Assembly: GCA_039815055.1 (NCBI GenBank)
Contig: JBCCAA010000008.1
Location: 1-64,000, forward strand
Source: UBA5336 sp039815055
GTDB lineage: Bacteria > Pseudomonadota > Alphaproteobacteria > Caulobacterales > Hyphomonadaceae
Direction of reading: 5' to 3'
DNA length: 64,000 nucleotides
Below, one piece after another: positions 19,101 to 27,070 of the stretch. Position 1 is the stretch's first letter. The number at the start of each line of letters is the position of its first letter. A program made the translations under genes and the position numbers. The notes beneath the pieces were generated by a model that saw nothing but the letters and a program-made list of their open reading frames with translations, had not been told where the DNA came from and made no database searches.

Positions 19101-19630
19101 CCGGACCGGACCGGCGCACACGCGGCCGCGTGATCCACACCCTGCTGGAACGACTACCGAGACTGCCAGAGGCGGACTGGCAGGCCACGGCCCGTCTATA
19201 TCTCTCCCGCTTTGATGATCTCAGCGCCGGTGTGCGCACTGAAATCGAGGCCACAGTGCTGAAAACACTGGCCGATCCGGCCATGGCCCGCATTTTCGCC
19301 CCGCCGAGCCGCGCTGAAGTGGAAATCGTCGGGCAGGGTACCGGCCTATTGGCCGGACGGACGATTTCGGGCCGGATCGACCGACTTTTGGTAAAGGCGG
19401 GGGAGGTGCTGATCATCGACATCAAGACAGACCAGCCCCCACCTCGCGAGGAATCCGGCGTGGATCGATCCTATCTGGCCCAGATGGCAGCCTATCAGAA
19501 CGCCCTGGCCCCGGCCTATCCGGACCGGCCCGTACGCTGCGCCATATTGTGGACCGACGGCCCGCGATTGATGCCTATCAGTGAGGCAGGTTTGTTAGCA
19601 GCGCTAAACTCTTCCCTCAGCGGGGTTTGA
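16145..19630 (+). CDS. addA: Double-strand break repair helicase-nuclease AddA
   Basis: This 1161-residue UvrD/Rep superfamily 1 helicase carries Walker A ANAGSGKTKVL near residue 40, motif Ia CITYTRAAANEM, Walker B HVLLDEAQDTSPMQWDLL, GDEKQSIYSFQGAD (motif III) and MTVHGAKGLQAPVV (motif V). The C-terminal nuclease domain carries GRIDRLL and VLIIDIKTDQPP. ATG 16145 is preferred over ATG 16139 because the ribosome-binding GGGGGAGG at 16131-16138 is correctly spaced for it. It works with AddB in end resection. trxA follows after 53 bp. Confidence 0.95.
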   Translation: MTEPNAIGTPDYDAAAHAQTLAADPTGSAWVAANAGSGKTKVLIDRVARLLLAGAKPAAILCITYTRAAANEMITRLFDRLGNWSVMGDDLLANELAGLEKRRAESYTPPELRRARALFAQALETPGGLRIETIHAFSARLLRRFPLEAGVPPGFRDLEEADAADLMAAAATASLMALDSLSPDQLDRLAREGGGLGASAPLSLIQSNGADLSEWTKQEDAQIRAALRERLSAPDASVADLLEKALVTDWPNADYASAIGHLRTGAKTDIKLAVTLEALANEPDLSKRWQAMTGLWSTTSGGRRARNPFTKKMPDDVGDLLSVLPPEGREITRLIWAEEQIRAAAAVERSLDLMALARPYLARYQREKQALGALDFDDLIGQARGLLTRAGLSQWVLYKLDGELEHVLLDEAQDTSPMQWDLLNALTEDFFAGASAHEERAEAPRTLFVVGDEKQSIYSFQGADERAFLDGKRAFLEKTRHRAAAPDMNMSFRSSPEVLSFVDTLFSMPELDIGLTSRAPPDLSDLPRHTAFRSGQAGCVELMPMTPPPDVAEAMPWNAPVDTERESSPTAALARTIARAVRDMVDRGEVVWTDGGKTRRAITPGDVLILVRGRRSGLFDGLIRALKDQKLPVAGADRLVLSDHIGVQDCLNLIRFVVFPEDDLTVAEILRGPFCGLVDDDHHLFPLAHDRGDHSLWQRLQASDNAEFAAARAFLDAVWAARDRPAFEFLSMILNEPICDGATGWERINARLGSPARDPIEALLARGLLQDQSEGASLRRFLAGMETDASDIKRDLAKAGGAVRVMTVHGAKGLQAPVVILPDTTAGPKAVGASLLNVDGFPVWAPRKSDDSEVLEAARQGVADRSLAEERRLLYVALTRAEDRLIIAGVWRRQQKETGFHPSSWYALCASAMAKLAGADHAPDSIIRHGGAPQTAPKPDEQASGATAPPAWLHAPALIEVDRQQTISPSRLFSDGATVIDPLAKTGPDRRTRGRVIHTLLERLPRLPEADWQATARLYLSRFDDLSAGVRTEIEATVLKTLADPAMARIFAPPSRAEVEIVGQGTGLLAGRTISGRIDRLLVKAGEVLIIDIKTDQPPPREESGVDRSYLAQMAAYQNALAPAYPDRPVRCAILWTDGPRLMPISEAGLLAALNSSLSGV

Positions 19631-19683
19631 GCACGGGCAAATTCACTTATGTTCAGTGAGCGAACCGATCAGAGGAGCCGACC

Positions 19684-20001
19684 ATGGCCGCAAAAACGAT
19701 CACAGATGATGATTTCGACACGACAATCGGCGGAAGCGAGCCGGTTGTGGTGGATTTCTGGGCCGAATGGTGTGGCCCGTGTAAGCAGATGGCCCCGCAC
19801 CTGGAAGCGGTTGCCGACGAGCTGACCGGTCAAGTGACAGTCGCCAAGATCAATGTCGACGAAAACCCGATGAGCGCATCAAAATACGGCGTGCGCGGCC
19901 TGCCGACCCTGATGTTGTTCAAGGATGGCAAAGTCGTCGACAGCCAACTCGGCGCCATGAGCAAACAACGCATCGCCGACTGGATCAAAGAGCACGCCTA
20001 A
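19684..20001 (+). CDS. trxA: Thioredoxin
   Basis: This 105-residue thioredoxin fold has the active site WAEWCGPCKQ (Cys30, Cys33) and the cis-proline region RGLPTLMLF. It is a cytoplasmic dithiol reductant. AGAGGAG upstream at about 19671-19677 gives a clear ribosome-binding site. The gene ends the obgE-to-addA block and is followed by a strong intrinsic terminator. Confidence 0.96.
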   Translation: MAAKTITDDDFDTTIGGSEPVVVDFWAEWCGPCKQMAPHLEAVADELTGQVTVAKINVDENPMSASKYGVRGLPTLMLFKDGKVVDSQLGAMSKQRIADWIKEHA

Positions 20002-20024
20002 GCGCGGCTTTCGTAGCGAAATTG

Positions 20025-20057
20025 AAAAACCCCCGCCGCACCCCGGCGGGGGTTTTT
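20025..20057 (+). terminator. Rho-independent terminator after trxA
   Basis: A 9-bp GC stem (20030-20038 with 20044-20052) and 5-base loop are flanked by A5 and T5. It can act in both directions. Confidence 0.92.
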
Positions 20058-20256
20058 GTTTGCGGGGAGTGGGGGCTTTGGCGGCGAACCTGGCAAAAGT
20101 TCGCATATCAAACGCGGTAAGGCGGCGATTGCGCATAAGACCTCACTTTTTGGAATTAATGAAGTTTGAAGTCAGTGAGCGCTATGGTTGTGCCAGGCTA
20201 TACTCGAGACTCCGTTGGACCCGAATGAAAATAAAAATCAACAGCCCACAGCGCCA

Positions 20257-20643
20257 ATGACATCCCCGGCACTAACTGCAATTGTGCTGATAACGAACTC
20301 AATTGATCGACTGTTGCGATGGATCTTTGATTTTTCTCGCGTTTCTGTTTTCGTCGGTTTCTTTCTTTGCTTATTCGCCGGCTTGATTTTTGTTGGGGTT
20401 GCCAACTCAACGACGGCAATAAATGAACCTGGCTCAATCGCGGCGATGATCCGGTCGTATTGGATCGCCCTGTACGGGCCATCAGAAACGGTCGGACTGC
20501 ATGGGCCGGGGTTGAAGATACGGATTATACCAACCGGTCTGTTGCTGTTGTTGCCACTATGGATCGTGACGCGACTTGTTCAGTTGCCATTCTTTGTATT
20601 GATCAAGATCGCGCGCCAGGCACGTCGCAAAGCTCCAAGTTAA
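20257..20643 (+). CDS. Hypothetical two-helix membrane protein
   Basis: An ATG at 20257 opens a 128-residue frame with two long hydrophobic stretches (about residues 26-52 and 90-116) and a basic C-terminus (RQARRKAPS). GC content is visibly lower than in the flanking genes, which may mean recent acquisition. The frame stays open further upstream, with a TTG at 20188, but no good ribosome-binding site is seen for any start, and no family is recognised. The 20058-20256 stretch before it contains no other candidate gene. Confidence 0.45.
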   Translation: MTSPALTAIVLITNSIDRLLRWIFDFSRVSVFVGFFLCLFAGLIFVGVANSTTAINEPGSIAAMIRSYWIALYGPSETVGLHGPGLKIRIIPTGLLLLLPLWIVTRLVQLPFFVLIKIARQARRKAPS

Positions 20644-20698
20644 GCTTTTGAATGGCTGCGTTCACCGCCACACTGTCCACTCAGCAAAGTGCCCCCCC

Positions 20699-22171
20699 TC
20701 AGCCATCCGCCGTCCCGAACGCTGTGCATCCCGGCTTGATTGGTCGGTCGCCGCGGGCGGTGTTCAGGGCGCGCCAGAAGCCGTCTTCGGTTTCGAATTC
20801 CAGCATGCCGCGCTCGGGTGGCATGGGACGGATGCCATCTTCGGGGTTCGACTGGCAGATCAGCGCGATCATATCATCGGTGACATTGGTGGAGTTGGCA
20901 TAAGCGGCATGGTTGGCCACGAACCAGCGGCTGAGATTGATAAAGCCGAACAGGGACCGGCCACCAATGCGGGAAATGTCGATCGTATCGACGCGAAATT
21001 CAGGGCGCGCCTCATCGACAATGGCGGGATAGGTCGCGGGCGCGCCGTCTCCGTCGAAAAAGCCGATGCGGCGCTTGGGGTCATCCTGGGTGCCGAACGG
21101 GGCGGTGAGGTTGCGCAGCACGCTGGAGACCGCGACGGCGCCATCCATGTTCGAGGCATATAGCGTGACGCCATCCATCAGGTGGGTGGCCGAACCAATC
21201 CACTCGGTGAACAGGCTGTCGTCCAGGTCTCCGGCGGCAAAAATCACTTCGCCGAACAGGTTGTCGTCTTCGAAACTGGCGATGCGAGACAGGGCCTGGG
21301 CCGTCACCCGCGTACCCATGGAGTGGGCGATGATGTGCACCTCGGCGTCGGGGTTCTGCTCGGTGACGGTGTGATGGGCCAGGCGCAGGAACCGCGCCAG
21401 CGCATCGACGGACAGGTCAGCATCGGTCTGGTCGTTCAGATAGGCAAACGCGCTCTGGTTTGCCGGCCAGGAAAAGAACATCACCGGTCCATCAAAGCCG
21501 GTGTCGTATTTCAGCTGCGCGGCGCGGAAAGCAGCGTTGCGGAACGGCACATTGAACCCATGCACATACACAATCGCATGGCCTTCGGTCTGCGTTGCTC
21601 CGCCCAGGCGCAGCTGGATCAGCTCGATGAAGTCTGCCTCGGCCAGGCGATCAAAGCCCATGATCGCGAATTCACTGCGCAGGTCGCGATCAGACAGTTC
21701 TTCGCCAGAGCGGGCAAATTTCGGGGACCCGCCGCCATCTTCCAGCTTGTCATCGCGCTTGAACGGTACGCTGACGGTGACCGTGCCGAGGTGGCAGGTG
21801 TCGAACTTTGTGGCGGTATCGCGGAGCAGATCAGCATTGGGGTCACAATTGTTGGGCCGGTCGGCGCGTGGACCAAACAGATTGCCCAGGTCGCGCGGGC
21901 GCTCTCCATTCTGCACACCGGGCTCCAGCAGTTCCCGGTTGGTGCCGTAGAAAATCTCCATGCAGGTGAAGACCTGGTGGACCGCGGAGACCGATTCGCA
22001 CTGCTCCATGGCGGAGCCCTGGGTCATGAACAATTCGGCGCGTGGGCGCTCCGCCGTGGTGGTCTCGACAATCACCGGCTCGGGCGGAGGCGGCGGCGAA
22101 TCAGGTTGCGGCGCGCTGGCACAGGCGGCGAGGGTCCATCCAAGCGCAGTCAGTCCAATATATCGAAGCAT
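20699..22171 (-). CDS. Lipoprotein alpha/beta hydrolase (DUF900-like)
   Basis: This 490-residue protein has a lipoprotein signal with the lipobox LAAC (Cys17), then a Pro-rich linker. The hydrolase core shows YVHGFNVPF (oxyanion region, about 202-210), MFFSWPAN and the nucleophile elbow AHSMG with Ser284. The N-terminal third contains several Cys residues (58, 70, 109, 126) that may form disulphides, and FYGTNRE, which is typical of DUF900 esterase/lipase-like proteins. It is expected at the outer membrane or periplasm. The substrate is unknown. It is a single gene, convergent with the small membrane ORF. Confidence 0.85.
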   Translation of the reverse strand: MLRYIGLTALGWTLAACASAPQPDSPPPPPEPVIVETTTAERPRAELFMTQGSAMEQCESVSAVHQVFTCMEIFYGTNRELLEPGVQNGERPRDLGNLFGPRADRPNNCDPNADLLRDTATKFDTCHLGTVTVSVPFKRDDKLEDGGGSPKFARSGEELSDRDLRSEFAIMGFDRLAEADFIELIQLRLGGATQTEGHAIVYVHGFNVPFRNAAFRAAQLKYDTGFDGPVMFFSWPANQSAFAYLNDQTDADLSVDALARFLRLAHHTVTEQNPDAEVHIIAHSMGTRVTAQALSRIASFEDDNLFGEVIFAAGDLDDSLFTEWIGSATHLMDGVTLYASNMDGAVAVSSVLRNLTAPFGTQDDPKRRIGFFDGDGAPATYPAIVDEARPEFRVDTIDISRIGGRSLFGFINLSRWFVANHAAYANSTNVTDDMIALICQSNPEDGIRPMPPERGMLEFETEDGFWRALNTARGDRPIKPGCTAFGTADG

Positions 22172-22470
22172 GGCACGTCCCCTTATCTGTTTTGAAGAGA
22201 GGACACGGGGAGGCGATTGCCGTCAAGCGCGCGGCTGGAAAACTGATTTTTTTGGGAAAGAGAAGTATCAGGCGGCGGAAAAACAGAGCTCCCCGAGGGG
22301 CTGGGGGGGCTGATGGGTCCGGGGTGCCTGCAAAAGCCCGCCGCCTGACGAGTACCAATCTGGCTTGCACTTGCGGCGGAAGCAAGGCCAGAATGCGGTT
22401 GAGCTGCTTCAAATGGATTAAATCGCAGTAACTCGTTTGCAACAGTCAAGGACGTCTGAAGGAGACCGCC
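22172..22470. other. Intergenic control region
   Basis: This divergent gap lies between the lipoprotein hydrolase and DUF2794 genes. It contains G- and A-rich runs but no gene, RNA or repeat that I can support; it must hold both promoters. Confidence 0.5.
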
Positions 22471-22821
22471 ATTTCTGACCCTGCTGTAACCCCTTTGCAT
22501 CCGCCAAAGCCACGTGCGCCAAATGTGGCGTTCCATCGCACCGAGATGTCGCCGATCCTCGATGTCTATGGTCGGCTCGTCCAGTCGGGTCAGGCCCGCG
22601 ATTACGCGATCGGCATGTATAAGGACCACGCGATCTTTGCAATCTACCGCCGCGCGGCAGAACAACCGACCTGGCGAATCGAAAAGGTGCAAGCATTGGC
22701 GAGCAAACAAGGCGCCTATGTTGCCTATGGCGCAGCCGGCCAGGTTCTGCGCCGGGGCAGTGACATCCGCAGCGTGCTGAAAGTGTTTGATGGCCGAAAG
22801 TTTGAAGTGATCTCCAGCTGA
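22471..22821 (+). CDS. DUF2794 protein, probably starting at AUU
   Basis: This is a conserved alphaproteobacterial protein of unknown function: FHRTEMSPILDVYGRLV, MYKDHAIFAIYRRA and SDIRSVLKVFDGRKFEVI are family-typical. The only strong ribosome-binding site, AAGGAGA (22459-22465), is followed 6 bp later by ATT at 22471, which gives (M)SDPAVTPLHPPKPRAP and a 116-residue product. No ATG or GTG start lies between the upstream in-frame stop (22429-22431) and the conserved part. TTG 22495 is the next candidate but lies 30 bp from the ribosome-binding site. If ATT is used, translation could be IF3-sensitive, as known for infC. Confidence 0.82.
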   Translation: MSDPAVTPLHPPKPRAPNVAFHRTEMSPILDVYGRLVQSGQARDYAIGMYKDHAIFAIYRRAAEQPTWRIEKVQALASKQGAYVAYGAAGQVLRRGSDIRSVLKVFDGRKFEVISS

Positions 22822-22832
22822 GGCTGGACCAG

Positions 22833-22862
22833 AAAAAACCCCGGCAGATCGCTCTGCCGGGG
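22833..22862 (-). terminator. Intrinsic terminator of the Bax-inhibitor gene
   Basis: A perfect 10-bp stem (22839-22848 with 22853-22862) has a 4-base loop. On the minus strand it ends in T6, placing it as the terminator of the leftward gene at 22893-23657. It may also slow transcription from DUF2794. Confidence 0.88.
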
Positions 22863-22892
22863 TCTCCTGGTCTGACTGTCAGATATAGCGCG

Positions 22893-23657
22893 CTAGTCGC
22901 GGCTCATCAGCGACAGGATGATGGTGAACATGTTGTAGAACAGGATGAAGAAGTTCAGCGCACCCCAGTTCGTCATCACGGCCATCGACCGCGCATCACC
23001 ACCGAAGCCGTAATAGCCTTCTTTCAACTCCTGGGTTTGCCAGGCCACAAGGCCGGCAGACAGCAGCAGGATGCCCACTTGCAGTCCCAGCTCAAGCAGG
23101 CCGCTTGGCGGGAAGAACAGGCTGACCAGGCCAATAGCGACCAGCCCCCACAAACCAATGATCATGAAAGTGCCGATCGGACGCATGTTCATTTTCGTCG
23201 TATAGCCAAACAGCGACAGAGCCGCGAAGGCCGAGGCGGTGACCAAGAAGGCCTTGGTGATGGTCATGAAATCGACCGACAGGCTGGCGCCACCGCGGGT
23301 CGTGACCGACTGGTCAACACCTGCAAGCACGACCCACATCGACGCCGAAACGCCGATACAGCCGACAATCGCCCAATACATGATCGCCGATCCCATCGGG
23401 GATGGGTTCTTCATGAGGAACGCCGAAGCCAGGATCAGCACCAGCGGCGCAAATTGCACCACCATGCCGATGGGCGTGCCCCACACCAGCTGTGTCAGCG
23501 GTTCAACGGTGCCGACGGCATAGGCAAGCATGCCGGAAATGGCGATGCCGAGGGCCAGCTTGTTATAGACGCCGAGCATGAAGCTGCGCAGGCCGGCATC
23601 CGTTGACGTGTCCATAGAGCCCGTGCGGGGCGCGTAGGACTGATTAAAGTCATTCAT
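22893..23657 (-). CDS. Bax inhibitor-1/YccA family membrane protein
   Basis: This 254-residue protein has seven predicted transmembrane helices and family features: an N-terminal RSFMLGVYNKLALGIAISG, FAALSLFGYTTKMNM and a C-terminal FILFYNMFTIIL. Members are multi-pass inner-membrane proteins linked to calcium leak or quality control of membrane proteases; the role in this organism is unknown. It is transcribed alone, divergent from DUF2853, and ends at a strong terminator. Confidence 0.93.
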   Translation of the reverse strand: MNDFNQSYAPRTGSMDTSTDAGLRSFMLGVYNKLALGIAISGMLAYAVGTVEPLTQLVWGTPIGMVVQFAPLVLILASAFLMKNPSPMGSAIMYWAIVGCIGVSASMWVVLAGVDQSVTTRGGASLSVDFMTITKAFLVTASAFAALSLFGYTTKMNMRPIGTFMIIGLWGLVAIGLVSLFFPPSGLLELGLQVGILLLSAGLVAWQTQELKEGYYGFGGDARSMAVMTNWGALNFFILFYNMFTIILSLMSRD

Positions 23658-23870
23658 CGATGAAACCCTTTTGGTGTTTCAGTTCAGGTTGCTCTCAGCC
23701 CGCACGAAATAACCTCGCGCGGATTGATCATAATATGGCGATACTCACCCCACTTCGCAAGGCAAACCGGGCGAAACCGCCTTCAGAAATTGACAAGGAA
23801 GCATGCCGGGGGCACCTTGCCGAAATAAGAGCGGGATAAACAGTTTCCGCCGAACTAGAGGAGGGAAACC

Positions 23871-24203
23871 ATGGCCGACGCGTCTAAGTATGCGGACAAC
23901 ATCAAGAAATATGCAGCAGGTTACAATCAGGCCGCTGCTGAGAAAATTGTAGGGCATCTCGGAATCGCACTGCGCAATCGCGACAGCTCATTGGTGTCAT
24001 GTTCCGATCAGGGCGAACTTGACCGCGTGCGTGAGAAATGGTGCCGTGGAAAGCTTGGCCTGGCCCATTCCAGCGACGATCTGGACGCTGCGATTGGCGC
24101 CATCTGCGAAAAGCTCAAACCGGAAGGCGGCAACAAAGGCCGCGTGACATTTTATTATCTTCTCGCAGAACACTTCGGCAAACTGGACGAGCTTGCCGGA
24201 TAG
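23871..24203 (+). CDS. DUF2853 protein
   Basis: This 110-residue soluble protein has a strong ribosome-binding site GAGGAGGG at about 23860-23867. The start MADASKYADNIKKYA, KIVGHLGIALRNRD, EKWCRGKLGL and FYYLLAEHFGKL match DUF2853, a small helical family common in alphaproteobacteria. It is monocistronic, with its own terminator immediately downstream. The function is not known. Confidence 0.87.
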   Translation: MADASKYADNIKKYAAGYNQAAAEKIVGHLGIALRNRDSSLVSCSDQGELDRVREKWCRGKLGLAHSSDDLDAAIGAICEKLKPEGGNKGRVTFYYLLAEHFGKLDELAG

Positions 24204-24228
24204 GACTGAAGTCGTCACAATTGACATA

Positions 24229-24261
24229 AGCCCTTCTACCCAGCGGGTGGAGGGGCTTTTT
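24229..24261 (+). terminator. Intrinsic terminator after DUF2853
   Basis: AGCCC pairs with GGGCT (outer) and ACCC with GGGT (inner) around a short loop; five T residues follow. Confidence 0.8.
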
Positions 24262-24304
24262 GTTGAAATCGACACTTTTGAAGCGGTAACGCGCCATATT
24301 CGTC

Positions 24305-24844
24305 ATGTTGCATCGTCTCTTCGCGGCCATACCCGTGCCCGGCACTATCGCCGACCCGCTTTCGGATTTGCAGGATGGTCTGGCCGGGGCCAGTTGGCGT
24401 CCGATTGAAAACTTTCACGTCACGCTGAGATTTTTTGGCGAGCTCGACTCCCTCACGGCCAAGGAAATCGATTTCGAACTTGGCGAGATCGACGCGCCGC
24501 AAATGGAGTTGTCGATCGAGGGGATGGGATGGTTTGGTCGGCGCCAGCCCCACACCCTGTTTGCGCGTATTTCGCCCGATCCGGAGCTGCGTCGTCTGGC
24601 CGGGGCGTGTGAGCGCGCCGCGCGACGACTCGGCCTGTCCAAGGAGCAGCGTGCCTATACGCCGCACATCACGCTCGCCTACCTTCACAACACCCCGCTA
24701 TTGGACACGATGGCCTGGTGCGACACCCATGGCGCCTATCGCGACGGGCCATTCTGGGCTGATCGCTATCATTTGTATGAGAGCCACCCGACCAAAGGCG
24801 CCACGCGTTATGAGCCCCGTGCGGATTATCCACTGGGATCGTGA
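24305..24844 (+). CDS. thpR: RNA 2',3'-cyclic phosphodiesterase (2H family)
   Basis: This 179-residue LigT/ThpR-like enzyme has the two HxTx motifs that define the 2H fold: HVTL at 38-41 and HITL at 121-124. It starts LFAAIPVP, as is typical. It hydrolyses 2',3'-cyclic phosphate ends on RNA to 2'-phosphates. The ABC1 kinase gene follows after 36 bp, but no shared role is apparent. Confidence 0.93.
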   Translation: MLHRLFAAIPVPGTIADPLSDLQDGLAGASWRPIENFHVTLRFFGELDSLTAKEIDFELGEIDAPQMELSIEGMGWFGRRQPHTLFARISPDPELRRLAGACERAARRLGLSKEQRAYTPHITLAYLHNTPLLDTMAWCDTHGAYRDGPFWADRYHLYESHPTKGATRYEPRADYPLGS

Positions 24845-24880
24845 CTCCCCATCTCGCTTTCGCGCCATATCTGTTTGGGT

Positions 24881-26236
24881 ATGACCGACACACCTCAGGA
24901 TCCAGAACGCAATCGCCTGACCGGCCGGCTCGCTCGCTCGGCGCGCGTCGGCGCAAATCTATCCGGCGCGGGCTTCAGTTTCGCGGCAAACCGGGTGTTT
25001 GGCGGAGACAAGGGCGATGAGCGCATCGCGAAAGCCCTGGCCGAGGCGCTGGGACGCTCAAAAGGCCCACTGATGAAGGTCGCCCAGATGGTGTCGACCA
25101 TCCCTGACTTTCTGCCGCCGGAATATGCCGACGAGTTGGCCAAGCTGCAGGCGCAGGCCCCGGCCATGGGGTGGCCGTTTGTGAAAAGACGGATGCGCGC
25201 CGAATTAGGTCCGGAATGGCAGGACACCTTTGCCACCTTCGGCAAAGAGGCCTCCCATGCTGCCTCGCTCGGGCAGGTTCACCGCGCCACACTGGCCGAT
25301 GGCCGCGAAGTGGCCTGCAAGCTTCAATATCCCGACATGTCCAGCGCCGTGGAAAGCGATGTGGCCCAGTTGAAAACCCTGCTCGGCCTGTTCCGGCGGG
25401 TGGATGGCTCCATTGATCCGTCGGAAATGCTTGTCGAGATTGGTGATCGGCTGCGCGAAGAGCTCGATTATGATCGCGAAGCCGCCAACATGAAGCTGTA
25501 CGGCTTGATGCATGCAGGCTCAGAACGCGTGACGATCCCAGAGCCCGTGGAGGATCTGTCCACCGCGCGTTTGCTCACCATGTCCTGGCTTGAGGGCCAG
25601 AAGCTCACTGATTTCGAGGAAGACACACAGGAGGTGCGCAACCGGATCGCGCAGAACTTGTTCTGGACATGGTGGAAGCCGTTTACGCATTATGCCGTCA
25701 TCCATGGCGACCCCCATCTTGGCAATTACCAGGTCACAGACGGTGGAAACCGACTTAACTTGCTCGATTTCGGCTGTATTCGCGTGTTTGACGCAAATTT
25801 CGTGGGTGGCGTGGTCGATCTCTACCGCGCCATCCTGAATGATGATTTTGATGCCAGCTACGCAGCCTATCAAAAGTGGGGCTTTGAAAACCTCACCAAG
25901 GATCTGGTGGAGGTTTTGAATGTCTGGGCGCGCTTCATCTATGGCCCCATGCACGACGACCGCGTGCGAACGGTCGCAGACGGCGTCGCGCCGGGCCATT
26001 ATGGGCGCAAGGAAGCGTTTGAAGTACGCCGTCTGCTAAAGGAACGCGGACCGGTGAAGATTCCCCGCCCGTTCGTATTCATGGACCGCGCCGCCATCGG
26101 CCTCGGCGCGGCATATTTGCGCCTCGGCGCCGAACTGAACTGGCACCGCATGTTCGAAGAAAGCCTGGACGGATTTGACGTCGCAAACGTGGAGGCCCGC
26201 CAGGCCGATTCCATGACGGCGGTGGGTCTGACCTAA
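24881..26236 (+). CDS. ABC1/UbiB-type atypical kinase
   Basis: This 451-residue protein of the AarF/ABC1 family carries the KGPLMKVAQM motif (61-70, a KxGQ variant), the Ala-rich loop HAASLGQVHRA (126-136) instead of a Gly-rich loop, Lys147 in VACKLQYP, the catalytic VIHGDPHLGNYQV and the metal-binding LLDFGCI. ABC1 proteins are ATPases that support ubiquinone synthesis or lipid handling. This one resembles the soluble ADCK-like subgroup and shows no C-terminal membrane helices, so it is probably not UbiB itself. The start at 24881 (MTDTPQDPERN) is favoured over an ATG 6 bp upstream. Confidence 0.9.
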   Translation: MTDTPQDPERNRLTGRLARSARVGANLSGAGFSFAANRVFGGDKGDERIAKALAEALGRSKGPLMKVAQMVSTIPDFLPPEYADELAKLQAQAPAMGWPFVKRRMRAELGPEWQDTFATFGKEASHAASLGQVHRATLADGREVACKLQYPDMSSAVESDVAQLKTLLGLFRRVDGSIDPSEMLVEIGDRLREELDYDREAANMKLYGLMHAGSERVTIPEPVEDLSTARLLTMSWLEGQKLTDFEEDTQEVRNRIAQNLFWTWWKPFTHYAVIHGDPHLGNYQVTDGGNRLNLLDFGCIRVFDANFVGGVVDLYRAILNDDFDASYAAYQKWGFENLTKDLVEVLNVWARFIYGPMHDDRVRTVADGVAPGHYGRKEAFEVRRLLKERGPVKIPRPFVFMDRAAIGLGAAYLRLGAELNWHRMFEESLDGFDVANVEARQADSMTAVGLT

Positions 26237-26276
26237 CACACTGGCCATGGGATGCGGTGCGCGTTAGCCCTGTAAT

Positions 26277-27005
26277 ATGCAAACCGGCCCGTTCAACACG
26301 CCTATAACGCTCGCCTCGCGGCCGGCCATGGCGGTGTTCTGGGCCATGGTGGCGCCATCGGCACTCACCATGGCGGTCGTGTTTCTCACAAATTTCGTGT
26401 CGAACAATTGGGCCAGCGCTCAGTTCACGTCCCAGGGCACCATGGCAGGCCAGTCGCTGCTGACCAGTATTGGCTTTCTCATCTGTTTTGCCGCCATGTC
26501 GATCTGGTCTGAGCGGATCGGCGCTGGAGCATTCGCTGGCGCGATCCGCGTCAGTCCTGATTGGGTCGGGATTGCCGCACTCACGGGGCCGATCCTGTTT
26601 TCGGGCACGACTTTCCTGCTCTCTTTGATCGTGTCCGCCGATGGTACCTGGTGGTTGCGCCCTGAAGTTGCCGACACGCTTCCGCCGATCACAGAGATTA
26701 CAATTTTGATGGTCATCTTCGCGGTCGTCCTGGTGCCGTTGGTTGAAGAAGTCGCGTTTCGCGGCATCGGCCTTGGCTGTTTACTGGCGCGAGGCTGGGA
26801 CCCGGCACTCGGCGTCCTCATCACCACGATTGGCTTCACCGCCCTCCATTCCAGCTATTCGCCGTTAGGCCTGATCCCAATCTTTGTCACGGGGCTCTAC
26901 CTGGGCGCCCTCCGCGTGCTGTCAGGCAGCGTGGCTGCGTCGCTGATTGCCCATATGAGCGCCAACTTCGTTATCATGCTTGGCGCGTTGCTGGCTGGCA
27001 TCTGA
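26277..27005 (+). CDS. CPBP-family intramembrane metalloprotease
   Basis: This 242-residue polytopic protein carries the Abi/CAAX-protease motifs: E157-E158-x3-R162 (EEVAFRG), His191 (FTALH) and His226-x3-Asn230 (HMSAN) in the last helix. About seven or eight hydrophobic segments are visible. Members are Rce1-like metal-dependent proteases or scaffolds; several protect against bacteriocins. It lies 65 bp before a TIR-domain gene on the same strand, so the two may be co-transcribed. No clear ribosome-binding site precedes ATG 26277. Confidence 0.88.
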   Translation: MQTGPFNTPITLASRPAMAVFWAMVAPSALTMAVVFLTNFVSNNWASAQFTSQGTMAGQSLLTSIGFLICFAAMSIWSERIGAGAFAGAIRVSPDWVGIAALTGPILFSGTTFLLSLIVSADGTWWLRPEVADTLPPITEITILMVIFAVVLVPLVEEVAFRGIGLGCLLARGWDPALGVLITTIGFTALHSSYSPLGLIPIFVTGLYLGALRVLSGSVAASLIAHMSANFVIMLGALLAGI

Positions 27006-27070
27006 GGCGCATTCAGCCATTGCGGCACGGTGGACATGGGGTATTCTGCCAGCTCCTGTGGGAGGATGCC

